This document shows positions 13,411 to 21,268 of a stretch of DNA of 24,987 nt, piece by piece. The stretch's first letter is position 1. Each line of letters starts with the position of its first letter. The notes beneath the pieces were generated by a model. It saw only the letters and a program-made list of their open reading frames with translations. It was not told where the DNA came from and did not search any database. Source of the stretch: CAYYSY01 sp964474355 (GTDB lineage Bacteria; Myxococcota_A; UBA9160; UBA4427); assembly GCA_964474355.1 (NCBI GenBank), contig CAYYSY010000055.1, positions 1-24,987 of the forward strand, given 5' to 3'. Position numbers and translations under genes: made by a program.

Positions 13411-15671
13411 AGAAAAGGCGCGTCGGTCTCCATGGCGTCGGCCCCGAGTCGGCGCGCCTGCTGCAGCAGCTCCTCGAGAATCCCGATCTCGAGTGGGCCC
13501 GGCTCTACGACGAGGACCCGGACCGCGCGACCGAATCGCTCGCCGGCGTCGACCTCGAGCTCCTCGAACGCTGCCGCCCCCTGACCTGCTTCCGATGGGA
13601 CGAGTTCGTCGCCGACCCTCCCCTCGACATCGTGATCGATGACGGCCACGTCCCGTCCCTGCGCGAGCGCCTCGCCGTGCAGGGATCCGATCGCCCCCAG
13701 ATCGTCTCGCCCCAGACCGCGAGGCTGCTCTGGTCGCACGGCACCCTCCCCGGCGACCGTCAGTCGGAGCTGCTCGAGGTGCTCGGCGAGATCGTGCGCA
13801 GCGTCGACCTCACCGTCCACGGCAAGGAGCTCTTCGCCCGGATGCTCGAGATCGCCGTCGCCGTCACGGGCGCCGCGGGCGGCTCGCTGATGCTCCTCGG
13901 CCCCGACGGCAGCGAGCTCTTCATCCAGGTGGCGTTCGGGGTCGAGCCCGAGCTCTGGCCGAAGATCCGCGTGCCGCTCGGCGACGGCATCGCGGGACGG
14001 GTCGCGGCCGAGGCACGGCCGCTGCTCATCTCCGGCCGCGCAGACGCGGACAGCTACCGCATCGTGCGCGAGCGCGTCGACGTCGCCTCGGCCCTCTGCG
14101 TGCCGCTCGTGCACGAGGGCCGCGTGCTCGGCGTGCTGAACGTGCATCACAACACGCGCGCCGAGGCGTTCGACGAGCACGACCTTGCCTTCATGGAGGA
14201 GCTCGCCGCGCTCGATGCGGCGATCATCCACCGCGCCCAGGAGCACGCCGCGCTGCGCGCCCAGGCCGCGCGCTACGAGGCCACGCGCGAGGTCCACGCG
14301 CTGCTCGCCGGCCCCGAGCCCCTCGCCGAGCGGCTCGCCGCGATCTGCCATGTCGTGGCGGAGCGCCTCGGCGACGGCGTCGCCACGCTCTACCTCCCCG
14401 ACGACGCGTCCGACGACTCGCTGCTGACCCTCGCTGCCAGCTCGCTGTCGGGAAGCCGAAGCGGTGCCCGCACCGCGATCACCCTCGGTCACGGGCTCGA
14501 CGGGGAGGTCGCGCGCACGGGCGAGCCCATCGTGCTGCGCGACGACGAGGGGCGCATTCGCTACGCCGCCCTGCCCCTGCCCTTCGACGATCGCGTCGTA
14601 GGCGTACTCGCGGTGCAGGTCGGACACATCCCCGGCGACAGCGACGAGCTCGAGGCGAATCTCGCCGAGGTGGCGTCGGTGATCGGCGAGGACGTCGTGC
14701 GCGCGCAGCGCGAGGCCCGCGCTACCGCACATGCACTCCGCGTCAGCGCAGCCCACGAGGCGGGCATGCGCCTCATGGGCCAGACCGACCGCGAGCAGAT
14801 GGCGCAGACGGCGAGCGCCTCGCTCTCGATGCTGCTCGGTGCCGAGCACGTGGTGGTGCGGCTCGAAGATCCTTCATCGAAGCGATTCCGCATCGCGTCG
14901 TACTTCGGCGGCGCCGACGACGACGGCCAGTACGGACTCTTCGCCCTCGACAAGGCCGTCACGATCGAGACGATCCGCAGGCGCACCCTGCAGCTGGTGC
15001 GCGACCTGCCCCATCACCCGAAGCTCGGCGCGTATGCAGGCCCGGTCTCGTCGATGCTCTCGGCACCGCTCAAGATCGACGGCCACATCGTGGGCACGAT
15101 CGCCCTCTACGACAAGCTGACGGCCGACATGTTCTTCTCGGGTCGCTTCAACGACGACGACCTGCAGGTCTTCTCGCACTTCGTGGGTGAGTTCGATCGG
15201 GCGCTCGGTGCGCTGGCCGGTCCAGCGGAGAGCGCCGATCACGCCATCGACGAGTGGCGCGACCGCGTGTCGCAGGAGCTCGCACGCGCCGGGAGCCGCC
15301 CGGGCGAGATCGCGCTGGCCACCTGCGGGCTCGAGGACTTCGAGACACTGGCCGCGACGAGTGCGGAGCTCGCACAGGACGCGATCGAGCGCGTCGAGGC
15401 CGCATTGAAGGCAGAGCTGCGCCGCTTCGACAGCCTCATCCGGCTCGACCATCGGCGCTTCGGACTGCTCCTGCCCGAGCCCGAGCCCGATGCGGCGGAG
15501 CACGTGCGCCGGCTCGCGCGGGCGGTCAGCGAGCGCGTGGCCGAGGGCGCGAACGAGGACGAGTCGGCGCGCATCGTCCTTGCGTTCGGTTTCGCGGCGA
15601 ACGAGGCAGCGGAGTCCGACGTCGAGGCGTTCGAGGCGCGCGCCGCCGAGCCGCGGATCGTGATGGTCTAG
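13407..15671 (+). CDS. Rossmann-like / triple-GAF / degenerate-GGDEF signalling protein
   Basis: This 754-aa protein has no membrane segment. Residues ~1-110 resemble a Rossmann-type nucleotide-binding unit (RVGLHGVGPESARLLQQLL, then WARLYDEDP and IVIDDGH). Three GAF domains follow: ~135-290 (GGSLMLLGPDG, IRVPLGDGIAGRV, SALCVPLVHEGRVLGVLNVH), ~300-430 (LYLPDD, ITLGHGLDGEVARTGEP, AALPLPFDDRVVGVLAVQV) and ~460-600 (VRLEDPSS, VSSMLSAPLKIDGHIVGTIA). The last ~140 residues follow a GGDEF-domain pattern (AELRRFDSLIRLDHRRFGLLL, then PEPEPDAAEHVRRLARAV), but the GGDEF signature is LDHRRF, so cyclase activity is unlikely. It probably senses a small ligand or partner. ATG 13407 overlaps the GTPase stop, so the two are likely produced together. 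Confidence 0.86.
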   Translation: MKKRRVGLHGVGPESARLLQQLLENPDLEWARLYDEDPDRATESLAGVDLELLERCRPLTCFRWDEFVADPPLDIVIDDGHVPSLRERLAVQGSDRPQIVSPQTARLLWSHGTLPGDRQSELLEVLGEIVRSVDLTVHGKELFARMLEIAVAVTGAAGGSLMLLGPDGSELFIQVAFGVEPELWPKIRVPLGDGIAGRVAAEARPLLISGRADADSYRIVRERVDVASALCVPLVHEGRVLGVLNVHHNTRAEAFDEHDLAFMEELAALDAAIIHRAQEHAALRAQAARYEATREVHALLAGPEPLAERLAAICHVVAERLGDGVATLYLPDDASDDSLLTLAASSLSGSRSGARTAITLGHGLDGEVARTGEPIVLRDDEGRIRYAALPLPFDDRVVGVLAVQVGHIPGDSDELEANLAEVASVIGEDVVRAQREARATAHALRVSAAHEAGMRLMGQTDREQMAQTASASLSMLLGAEHVVVRLEDPSSKRFRIASYFGGADDDGQYGLFALDKAVTIETIRRRTLQLVRDLPHHPKLGAYAGPVSSMLSAPLKIDGHIVGTIALYDKLTADMFFSGRFNDDDLQVFSHFVGEFDRALGALAGPAESADHAIDEWRDRVSQELARAGSRPGEIALATCGLEDFETLAATSAELAQDAIERVEAALKAELRRFDSLIRLDHRRFGLLLPEPEPDAAEHVRRLARAVSERVAEGANEDESARIVLAFGFAANEAAESDVEAFEARAAEPRIVMV

Positions 15672-15674
15672 AGC

Positions 15675-15690
15675 GCCCGGCGCCCCGGGC
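15675..15690. terminator. Short stem-loop between convergent GAF and ald genes
   Basis: GCCCGG-CGCC-CCGGGC is a perfect 6-bp stem with a tetraloop. It fills the 19-bp gap between the stop of the GAF gene (15671) and that of ald (15691). It could serve both strands, though there is no T-tract. Confidence 0.5.
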
Positions 15691-16800
15691 TCAACCCAGC
15701 ATCTCCTCGGTGGGGACGTAGTCGAGATCGAGCGCGTCGGCGACGCCCTCGCAGTGCACCCGCCCGTCCCAGACGTTGAGCCCGCGCGCGAGCGTTTCGT
15801 CGTCGCGCAGCGCGGCCTCGAGCCCCTCGCCCGCGAGCGCGTGCACGTACGGAAGTGTCGTGTTCGTGAGCGCGAAGGTCGACGTACGGGGCACCGCACC
15901 GGGCATGTTCGCGACCCCGTAGTGCACGACGTCGTGCACCACGTACGTCGGATCGGAGTGGGTCGTGGGATGGATCGTCTCGATGCACCCGCCCTGGTCG
16001 ACGGCGACGTCCACGACGACGGAGCCCGGCTCCATGCCCTCGACCATGCGCTCGTCGACGAGCATCGGTGCGCGGCGGCCGTGCGTGTAGACCGCTCCGA
16101 TCACCACGTCGCTCGAGAGCACCGAGCGCTCGATGTTGGTCGGGTTCGAGTAGAGGGTATTCAGCTCACCGTGGAACAGGTCGTACACGTAGGTGAGTCG
16201 CTTCAGGTCGACGTCGAAGACGTCGACCTCGGCGCCGAGCGCGTGAGCGACGCGCAGGGCGTTGATGCCGACGATGCCCGCGCCGAGCACCGTCACGCGC
16301 CCCCGTGGCACCCCGGGCACGCCGCCGAGGAGCAGGCCCTTCCCGCCCTGATCGGCACGCAGGAGGTTCGCGCCGATCTGCCCGGCGAGCCGACCGGCCA
16401 CCTCGCTCATCGGCGCGAGCACCGGGAAGGCGCCGTCGGTCTGCTGGACCGTCTCGTAGGCGATGGCCGCGACGCCCGACTCCATCAGCGCGAGCGTGAG
16501 GTCGCGGTTCGCCGCGAGGTGCAGGTAGGTGAACAGGACCTGGCCCGCGCGCAGGTGACGGACCTCCTGCATGTTCGGGTCCTTCACCTTGACGACGAGC
16601 GGCGCAGACCATGCCTCGGCGGTGTCGACCAGGGTCGCGCCGGCCTCCTCGTAGGCGGCGTCGGTGAAGCCGCTGCCGAGCCCGGCACTGTGCTCCACGA
16701 TCACCTCGTGACCCGCTGCCACGAGGCTGCGCACGCCGTCGGGCACGATGCCGACACGCGCCTCGCGGTCCCGGGTCTCTTTCGGTACGCCGATTCGCAT
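15691..16800 (-). CDS. ald: Alanine dehydrogenase
   Basis: This 369-aa NAD-dependent enzyme interconverts L-alanine and pyruvate plus ammonia. It starts MRIGVPKETRDREARVGIVP and continues with HEVIVEHSAGLGSGF, VVKVKDPNMQE (catalytic Lys region), LFTYLHLAAN (catalytic His), the Rossmann loop VTVLGAGIVGINALRVAHAL, DVFDVDLKRL, VIGAVYTHGRRAPMLV, VVVDVAVDQGGCIET and the C-terminal NMPGAVPRTSTFALTNTTLP. These are characteristic of Ald rather than of proton-translocating transhydrogenase. ATG 16800 has GGGAGG six bases ahead and matches the family N-terminus; the frame runs further upstream to 16908 but without family similarity. It lies downstream of sat on the same strand, beyond a good hairpin, so it may have its own promoter. 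Confidence 0.96.
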   Translation of the reverse strand: MRIGVPKETRDREARVGIVPDGVRSLVAAGHEVIVEHSAGLGSGFTDAAYEEAGATLVDTAEAWSAPLVVKVKDPNMQEVRHLRAGQVLFTYLHLAANRDLTLALMESGVAAIAYETVQQTDGAFPVLAPMSEVAGRLAGQIGANLLRADQGGKGLLLGGVPGVPRGRVTVLGAGIVGINALRVAHALGAEVDVFDVDLKRLTYVYDLFHGELNTLYSNPTNIERSVLSSDVVIGAVYTHGRRAPMLVDERMVEGMEPGSVVVDVAVDQGGCIETIHPTTHSDPTYVVHDVVHYGVANMPGAVPRTSTFALTNTTLPYVHALAGEGLEAALRDDETLARGLNVWDGRVHCEGVADALDLDYVPTEEMLG

Positions 16801-16890
16801 GCGTCGCCTCCCTGGCCTCTCCGGTTCGCGTGACTCAGTCGCGGCGCGCGTCTCGCGTGTGCCGCCGTCCGCAGCCGATCGTACGCGAAC

Positions 16891-16920
16891 GCGGGCGCCC
16901 CGAATCACACGGGCGCCCGC
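16891..16920 (-). terminator. Strong stem-loop after sat
   Basis: GCGGGCGCCC (16891-16900) and GGGCGCCCGC (16911-16920) are a perfect 10-bp inverted repeat with a 10-base loop, beginning 6 bases beyond the sat stop on the minus strand. The downstream flank GTTCGCG has only two T residues. It separates sat from ald. Confidence 0.7.
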
Positions 16921-16926
16921 CGTCGC

Positions 16927-18192
16927 TCAGCTCTGGTACGCCTGGATCAGGATCTCCGACGTCTCCGGCCGCATGATGCGCTCGTCGGGCTGCTCGCCGG
17001 ACTTCAGCTGCTCGCGCACCTTCGTGCCGCTGATCGAGAAGGGCTTCTCGTCCGGGTGGCGCTCGGTGAGATCGACCCGACCGAGCGACTCGTAGTAGGC
17101 CGCAAAGCCGACCTTGCACGGCTGGATGTGGAGCTCGCCGGGCAGCGCATCGAAGATGTGGTGCGCGTCGAAGTCGCCCCAGATCGCCTCGCCGTCCTCG
17201 TACGGTGCGTCGGCGTGCTTGCGGCCGATCACGATGTCGCTGAAGCCGTAGTTCTGGCGGTAGATGCCGTGCATCACGGCCTCCTTCGGACCGCCGTAGA
17301 ACATCTTGATGTCGAGCCCGATCAGCTCGAAGATCTCGCTGATGTCGTAGCCGGCCTTGTCCCAGATCGCCTCGTCCTTGTCGCCCTGGCCGAGCAGCGC
17401 CTTCTCCTTCAGGACGTGGTAGCAGCGCATCCGCATCGTCGCGGGCACGTCGTCGCCCTTCAGCTCGCCGACGAGCGGGTTCAGCACCGCGCCCGTGAAG
17501 TGACCGGCGGCGGTGAGCGACTCGACGCCGTAGACCAACGCGTACTCGTGGGCCCGGTGCAGCGGGTTGCGCGTCTGGAACGCGAGCGCGCGATCCCACT
17601 TCCGATCGCGGATCAGCGCGCGGACCATGCGCGGCGAGAGCATGTACTCACCGTACTCGGGGTTCACAGGCTGGGGCAGCGATCGGATCGAGCCGCCGAG
17701 CAGCTTCGTGCGCGGGTCGCTCTCGACCATGCGGCCACCGGGATGATCCATCCGGTCGGTGGCGTAGACGCTCTTCACGTACCGGGCCTTGTCCCAGTCG
17801 TAGACCTCGATGTCGTCGACGACCGCGATCACGTCGCCGGCCTCGTTCACGACGGCCGCTGCGCCACCGGCCGAGAGCGCACCGGCCTCGTCGTCGGTCA
17901 CGGGCAGCGCGAGCGGGATCGTCCACGCATAGCGACCGCCCCCGCTCTCGACCACGCCTTGGTCGAGCGCGAGGTTCCAGGCCGCCTCCTTCATGGGCCC
18001 TTCCAGCGGCGAGAGCGCGCCGTCGGAGATGCGGTAGACGGTCGAGAGATCGGCGTTGCTCACGAGAATGCGGGGCAGCTGCTCGGCCTCGGCGAGGAAG
18101 GCCGCGCGATCCTTCAAGGGGACGACGCGATCGACGGGCTCGGAGAGGCCACCGTGGACGGGAACGAGATCTGAAGCCGCTTGGGTACTCAT
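16927..18192 (-). CDS. sat: Sulfate adenylyltransferase (ATP sulfurylase, homo-oligomeric)
   Basis: This 421-aa enzyme makes adenosine 5'-phosphosulfate from ATP and sulfate. The PUA-like N-terminal domain covers LVSNADLSTVYRISDGALSP through SPLEGPMK. The catalytic domain has AFQTRNPLHRAHEYAL (QTRNP and HxxH motifs), GAVLNPLVGELKGDDVPATM, YGFSDIVIGRKHADAP (in the place of the usual GRDHAG) and FSISGTKVREQLKSGE near the end. There is no APS-kinase domain and no cysDN pair. The gene could serve assimilation or dissimilation; no APS reductase is present to decide. ATG 18192 has AGGA six bases ahead and I prefer it to the in-frame ATG at 18207. It lies downstream of Rrf2, JAMM and lipoprotein genes and has an unusual dyad-rich leader. 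Confidence 0.96.
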   Translation of the reverse strand: MSTQAASDLVPVHGGLSEPVDRVVPLKDRAAFLAEAEQLPRILVSNADLSTVYRISDGALSPLEGPMKEAAWNLALDQGVVESGGGRYAWTIPLALPVTDDEAGALSAGGAAAVVNEAGDVIAVVDDIEVYDWDKARYVKSVYATDRMDHPGGRMVESDPRTKLLGGSIRSLPQPVNPEYGEYMLSPRMVRALIRDRKWDRALAFQTRNPLHRAHEYALVYGVESLTAAGHFTGAVLNPLVGELKGDDVPATMRMRCYHVLKEKALLGQGDKDEAIWDKAGYDISEIFELIGLDIKMFYGGPKEAVMHGIYRQNYGFSDIVIGRKHADAPYEDGEAIWGDFDAHHIFDALPGELHIQPCKVGFAAYYESLGRVDLTERHPDEKPFSISGTKVREQLKSGEQPDERIMRPETSEILIQAYQS

Positions 18193-18204
18193 TGATTTTC
18201 CTTG

Positions 18205-18251
18205 CACTCGAGTGGGGAGGCGTCGGTCGGGTCGACCCGATCCGATGCCTC
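18205..18251 (-). promoter_or_regulatory. Long dyad plus palindrome in the sat leader
   Basis: Positions 18217-18251 form a nearly perfect 35-base dyad: GAGGC/GCCTC outer arms, TCGG/CCGA, and the 14-bp palindrome TCGGGTCGACCCGA (18227-18240), with one G-T pair and one bulge. A separate perfect palindrome, CACTCGAGTG (18205-18214), lies just before the sat ribosome site. It could terminate the upstream lipoprotein transcript, regulate sat as a leader hairpin, or be an operator. Confidence 0.55.
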
Positions 18252-18313
18252 GGAGGTTGAATCGTCAGTGCGACGGGCGATCCGTCGCGAAGGTTCATGC
18301 GAGGCCGCGGTCC

Positions 18314-19384
18314 TCACCAGACCGGCCACGCCGCCGCGCCTTCGCCCAGCAGGATGCGATCCCCGCTGCCGTCGATGCGGCGGATGTAGAGGCGTTCGAT
18401 GCCGTCGTCGCCCGGCGACACGTAGACCACGTGCCTTCCGTCCGGCGATACGGCAGGGGTGCGCTCGTCGCGAATCGACCCACCGAGCGGCGCGCGGCCG
18501 CCGCCATCGATCCGCATGCGCTGCAGGCGCCAGCCCTGGGTGGTCTCGGTCGAGTAGACGATGCCCGAGCCGTCGGGCAGGAAGGCCGGCTCCCGGCCCC
18601 GCGTCAACACGTCGGGCTCCGCAGAGAGGCTGGTCCCCTGTGCGACGATCGTCGACATGTCGCGATCCTGCCCGGTGCGCGGCGGCCGATTCACCGCCCG
18701 GACGTAGACCACGGTCTCGCCGTTCGGCGAGAATCGCGGTCCGGACGGATACGCACCGTCGACCACGGGCTCGGCCCGTGCGCCATGGGCATCGGTCACC
18801 CTCATGCCCGCTGTGCTCCGGCCGGCCCGATACTCGATGAAGGACATCACGAGGCGCCCATCGGACGCGTAGTCCGCCTCGAGGTGCATCGCCGGCCCGC
18901 GCGAGAGCGGGCGCAGCTGGTCGGCCTCGAAGTCGTACTCGTAGATCTGGAACTCGCTGCCGAGGTGCGCGCTCGTGAAGAGCAGACGCTTTCGATCGGG
19001 CGACCAGGCCAGCGGCCGTGCGTTGGCGGGCCCGCCCTGGAATCGCGTGAGCTCGCCGGTGCGCGGGTTCAGGAACGTGACCCGGCCCGGAAAGCGCCCG
19101 AGCCCCTCGCTCGTCGCCGGATCTCGTCCGAAGAGCGACGCGATGCCCTCGGCGGTCGCGACGCCGGCCTTGCGCGGCATGGCCGAGCTCCGCCCGGAGC
19201 GCGCCTCGTCCATGAGCTCCTGGCGGCGGCGCGCCGCCTCGGGGTCCCAGTAGACGAACGCGATCGGCGCGTCGGAGACCTCGTCGAGCTGCATCCCGGA
19301 CATGGAGCCGGCACAGCCGAGCCCCACCGCAGACCAGGCGATGAGCGCGACTCCCAACCCGCGAACGGCGGCGCGCCGGCTCAT
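18314..19384 (-). CDS. Probable lipoprotein with TolB/PD40-type beta-propeller repeats
   Basis: This is a 356-aa protein. The N-terminus, MSRRAAVRGLGVALIAWSAV, is a short basic-hydrophobic signal followed by GLGC, a plausible though non-canonical lipobox (Gly at -1, Leu at -2). After a linker (~30-110) come PD40-like blades: LAWSPDRKRLLFTS, ADYASDGRLVMSF, PRFSPNGETVVYV, PAFLPDGSGIVYSTE and PAVSPDGRHVVYVS, ending in LYIRRIDGSGDRILLGEG. Such propellers act as periplasmic interaction platforms (TolB is the model). ATG 19384 overlaps the JAMM gene stop by four bases (ATGA), so they are co-translated. The pairing of a cytoplasmic-type protease with an exported propeller is odd, and I infer no shared function beyond the operon. 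Confidence 0.8.
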   Translation of the reverse strand: MSRRAAVRGLGVALIAWSAVGLGCAGSMSGMQLDEVSDAPIAFVYWDPEAARRRQELMDEARSGRSSAMPRKAGVATAEGIASLFGRDPATSEGLGRFPGRVTFLNPRTGELTRFQGGPANARPLAWSPDRKRLLFTSAHLGSEFQIYEYDFEADQLRPLSRGPAMHLEADYASDGRLVMSFIEYRAGRSTAGMRVTDAHGARAEPVVDGAYPSGPRFSPNGETVVYVRAVNRPPRTGQDRDMSTIVAQGTSLSAEPDVLTRGREPAFLPDGSGIVYSTETTQGWRLQRMRIDGGGRAPLGGSIRDERTPAVSPDGRHVVYVSPGDDGIERLYIRRIDGSGDRILLGEGAAAWPVW

Positions 19385-19893
19385 TCGTCCGACACCTCGA
19401 TCGCGTGCCCTCCGGTGCGGTCGAACTCGCCGCGCTGAACGTCGTAGAGGAACAGGCCCGCCCCCTCGATCACCTTGCCGAGAACGGACACCACCAGCTG
19501 AGCGACGCCGGGGAACGGGAAGAGCGGGTGCTCTGCGAACGCGACGTCGTCCTCGCTGAGGTAGACCCCGCTGCCGACATGGGAGTGGTAGACCGCAGTC
19601 ACGCCCCACCCCTCGTCCTCGGCGGTCCGCGTCACCTCGATCACCTCCGGCTCGTTCATGTAGAAGGCTTCGTGGTTGTCGCGGGGGAAGGCCACGGGAT
19701 CCTGATGGTGCATCTTGTTCATCGTGTTGGTGATGCGGTGGGCCGCGAGGAACGGCTGCGTCTCCGTTCCCGTGATCAAGCCACAACACTCCTCGGGCGC
19801 CGCAGCCAGCGCGTGGGCATACAGCTCGTGCATGGTTCGCCCCGGGACGATCGCGGGGCCAAGGCTGGGATTCAGCTCGATGCTGCGACCCAT
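19381..19893 (-). CDS. JAMM/MPN (Mov34-type) zinc metalloprotease
   Basis: This 170-aa protein is one JAMM domain. The metal site is complete: Glu35 in PEECCGLITG, then His103-x-His105-x10-Asp116 with the conserved Ser113 (YHSHVGSGVYLSEDD). Bacterial JAMM proteins of this size cleave C-terminal extensions or conjugates from ubiquitin-like sulfur carriers; Mec of Mycobacterium releases cysteine from CysO. No ThiS/MoaD/CysO-like or E1-like gene is in the window. sat lies two genes downstream and an Rrf2 regulator upstream, which fits a sulfur role, but that is inference. The start at ATG 19893 lacks a strong ribosome site; the open frame reaches 20016 with arginine-rich, unlikely sequence, and ATG at residue 21 is possible. 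Confidence 0.88.
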   Translation of the reverse strand: MGRSIELNPSLGPAIVPGRTMHELYAHALAAAPEECCGLITGTETQPFLAAHRITNTMNKMHHQDPVAFPRDNHEAFYMNEPEVIEVTRTAEDEGWGVTAVYHSHVGSGVYLSEDDVAFAEHPLFPFPGVAQLVVSVLGKVIEGAGLFLYDVQRGEFDRTGGHAIEVSDE

Positions 19894-20221
19894 GGTCGAA
19901 CGCTCACGAAAGGCAGTCTCGTCGAAGCCGCCGGGTCGGCGCACGCGACGCGCACCGGGCGAGCGGCCGGAAGCGGCGTCGTGCACCCGCCCCGCCCCAT
20001 CGAAACCTCGATGCACGCCGACCGACCCGGATGAGCGATCGACTCGACGAAGAATCGGGATCCGACCCGGTCCCTCGGTCTCGAAGGCCCTCGATCCGGC
20101 GCACCGACGACGAAGGAGTCACCCCGGATGCCCTCCGGGGGGATCGGGCACGGATTCTACGGGAGAACACATCTGGAATCGAGCCCCCGATCGCTGCACC
20201 CGGCAGGCCTGGTGGCACCGC
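19894..20221. other. Spacer between the Rrf2 and JAMM genes with one hairpin
   Basis: I see no convincing gene in these 328 bases. CCCCGGA-TGCCC-TCCGGGG (20122-20140) is a perfect 7-bp stem with a 5-base loop, ~80 bases past the Rrf2 stop on the minus strand. It could end the Rrf2 transcript, which would give JAMM a separate promoter in the remaining ~230 bases; I could not identify a clear one. Confidence 0.4.
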
Positions 20222-20695
20222 TCAGATCTCGTAGCTGTACGCGTCGTGAGCGGCTCTGGGGACGGATTCACGGGCTGCATCACGGCAGAGGTCAGCCACC
20301 GTCACGGCGTCGAGGCTCGCGGCGAAGCGCGCAGCGAGCACGGGCCAGATGAAGTCGGGCCGGTGGGCCGAGCCCTCCGCCACCTCGGTCGACTCGTCGC
20401 CCTTCCCCGAAACGGAGGGCGGCGCGCCGGTCACCAGCGGCCCCTCCACCGCCTCCACGATCTGGCGCAAGGAGATCTCGGCCGGGTCGCGCGCGAGCAC
20501 GTACCCGCCACCGGGGCCCCGCTTGCCGCGCACGATGCGCGCCCGTCGCAGCCGCTGGAAGATCTGCTCCAGATAGCGGGTCGGGATGCCCTGTCGCTCC
20601 CCGATGATCCGCACCTGCACCGGTGCATCGAAGCCGTTGTAGGCGACATCGAATACCCCGCTGACCGCGTAGTAGACCTGGAGAGAAAAACGCAT
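20222..20695 (-). CDS. Rrf2-family transcriptional regulator (cluster-less, CymR-like class)
   Basis: This 157-aa winged-helix regulator starts MRFSLQVYYAVSGVFDVAYN, the usual Rrf2 opening. The HTH and wing are VRIIGERQGIPTRYLEQIFQ, RLRRARIVRGKRGPGGGYVL and ARDPAEISLRQIVEAVEGPL. The loop that in IscR and NsrR carries three cysteines has none here (PLVTGAPPSVSGKGDESTE); the only Cys is near the C-terminus (VADLCRDAA). An Fe-S cluster is therefore unlikely, as in CymR, the regulator of cysteine metabolism in firmicutes. ATG 20695 fits the family start; the frame extends to ATG 20752 without similarity. It diverges from a membrane-protein gene across 56 bp and leads toward JAMM, lipoprotein and sat, which are candidate targets. 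Confidence 0.9.
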   Translation of the reverse strand: MRFSLQVYYAVSGVFDVAYNGFDAPVQVRIIGERQGIPTRYLEQIFQRLRRARIVRGKRGPGGGYVLARDPAEISLRQIVEAVEGPLVTGAPPSVSGKGDESTEVAEGSAHRPDFIWPVLAARFAASLDAVTVADLCRDAARESVPRAAHDAYSYEI

Positions 20696-20751
20696 ACTGA
20701 GGTCGAGAATGCCCGATGGCCCGCCGGGCAGCAACTTGTGGAGATGCCCCA

Positions 20752-21204
20752 TTGCTGCACGAGCCTCAGCCGCCCCACGACGCCACGCCCCCCACCCCTG
20801 GCTCCGACGGCCCGACCGCGGTCGACGCCCTGCACCGTCAGATCCACCGCACCTTCCTGATCGCGATCGCGGTCTCCGCCGCTGCCGCTGCGCTCTCGGG
20901 CTTCGCCGATCACGAGCCGCCGCCCGACCAGACGACCACCGCCGCCGCCATCGCCATCGGGCTCAGCTGCGTGGTGCTTCGGCGTCTGTCGACATCGCCG
21001 ATGATCGGCGCCCGGGCCGAGCTGCGGCTCGGCGTCGCCGGCCTCGCGTGCGGTGCGGCCCTGGCCTTGCTCGGCGCGTTCATCGCGTGGAGCGACGGCG
21101 CCGGACGCACGGGCCTCGCGTACGCGGGCGCAGCGTTCATCCTCTGTGCGAGGCCCCCGATCCCATCGCACCTGCGCGTACGCCGGCGCAGGCTCGACGA
21201 CTGA
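20752..21204 (+). CDS. Small four-helix membrane protein of unknown function
   Basis: This predicted 150-aa protein has four hydrophobic segments: FLIAIAVSAAAAALSGFA, TTAAAIAIGLSCVVL, LRLGVAGLACGAALALLGAF and GLAYAGAAFILCA. An Arg-rich C-terminus follows (LRVRRRRLDD), which suggests a cytoplasmic end by the positive-inside rule. The Pro-rich N-terminus has no signal sequence. The start is TTG 20752 with GGAG eight bases ahead; ATG 20716 would overlap the Rrf2 promoter region and has no ribosome site. I recognise no family. It is divergent from the Rrf2 gene, with GCCCG-C-CGGGC (20719-20729) between them as a possible shared operator. It is 64 bp ahead of the ABC-F gene and may share its transcript. 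Confidence 0.65.
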   Translation: MLHEPQPPHDATPPTPGSDGPTAVDALHRQIHRTFLIAIAVSAAAAALSGFADHEPPPDQTTTAAAIAIGLSCVVLRRLSTSPMIGARAELRLGVAGLACGAALALLGAFIAWSDGAGRTGLAYAGAAFILCARPPIPSHLRVRRRRLDD

Positions 21205-21268
21205 GACGCGACGCAGACCTGGAGGTCCGGCCGGACCTCTAGACCCATCCCGGTTAGAGTCCGCCCCC

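Noticed and set aside
12663..14849. 728-codon minus-strand open frame opposite the GTPase and GAF genes
   Set aside because: It has no domain motifs and is rich in Arg, Val, Ala and His; the plus strand carries clear domains and ribosome sites.
20031..20234. Small plus-strand open frame between the JAMM and Rrf2 genes
   Set aside because: It has no ribosome site, no recognisable motif and low-complexity charged sequence; it probably arose by chance.
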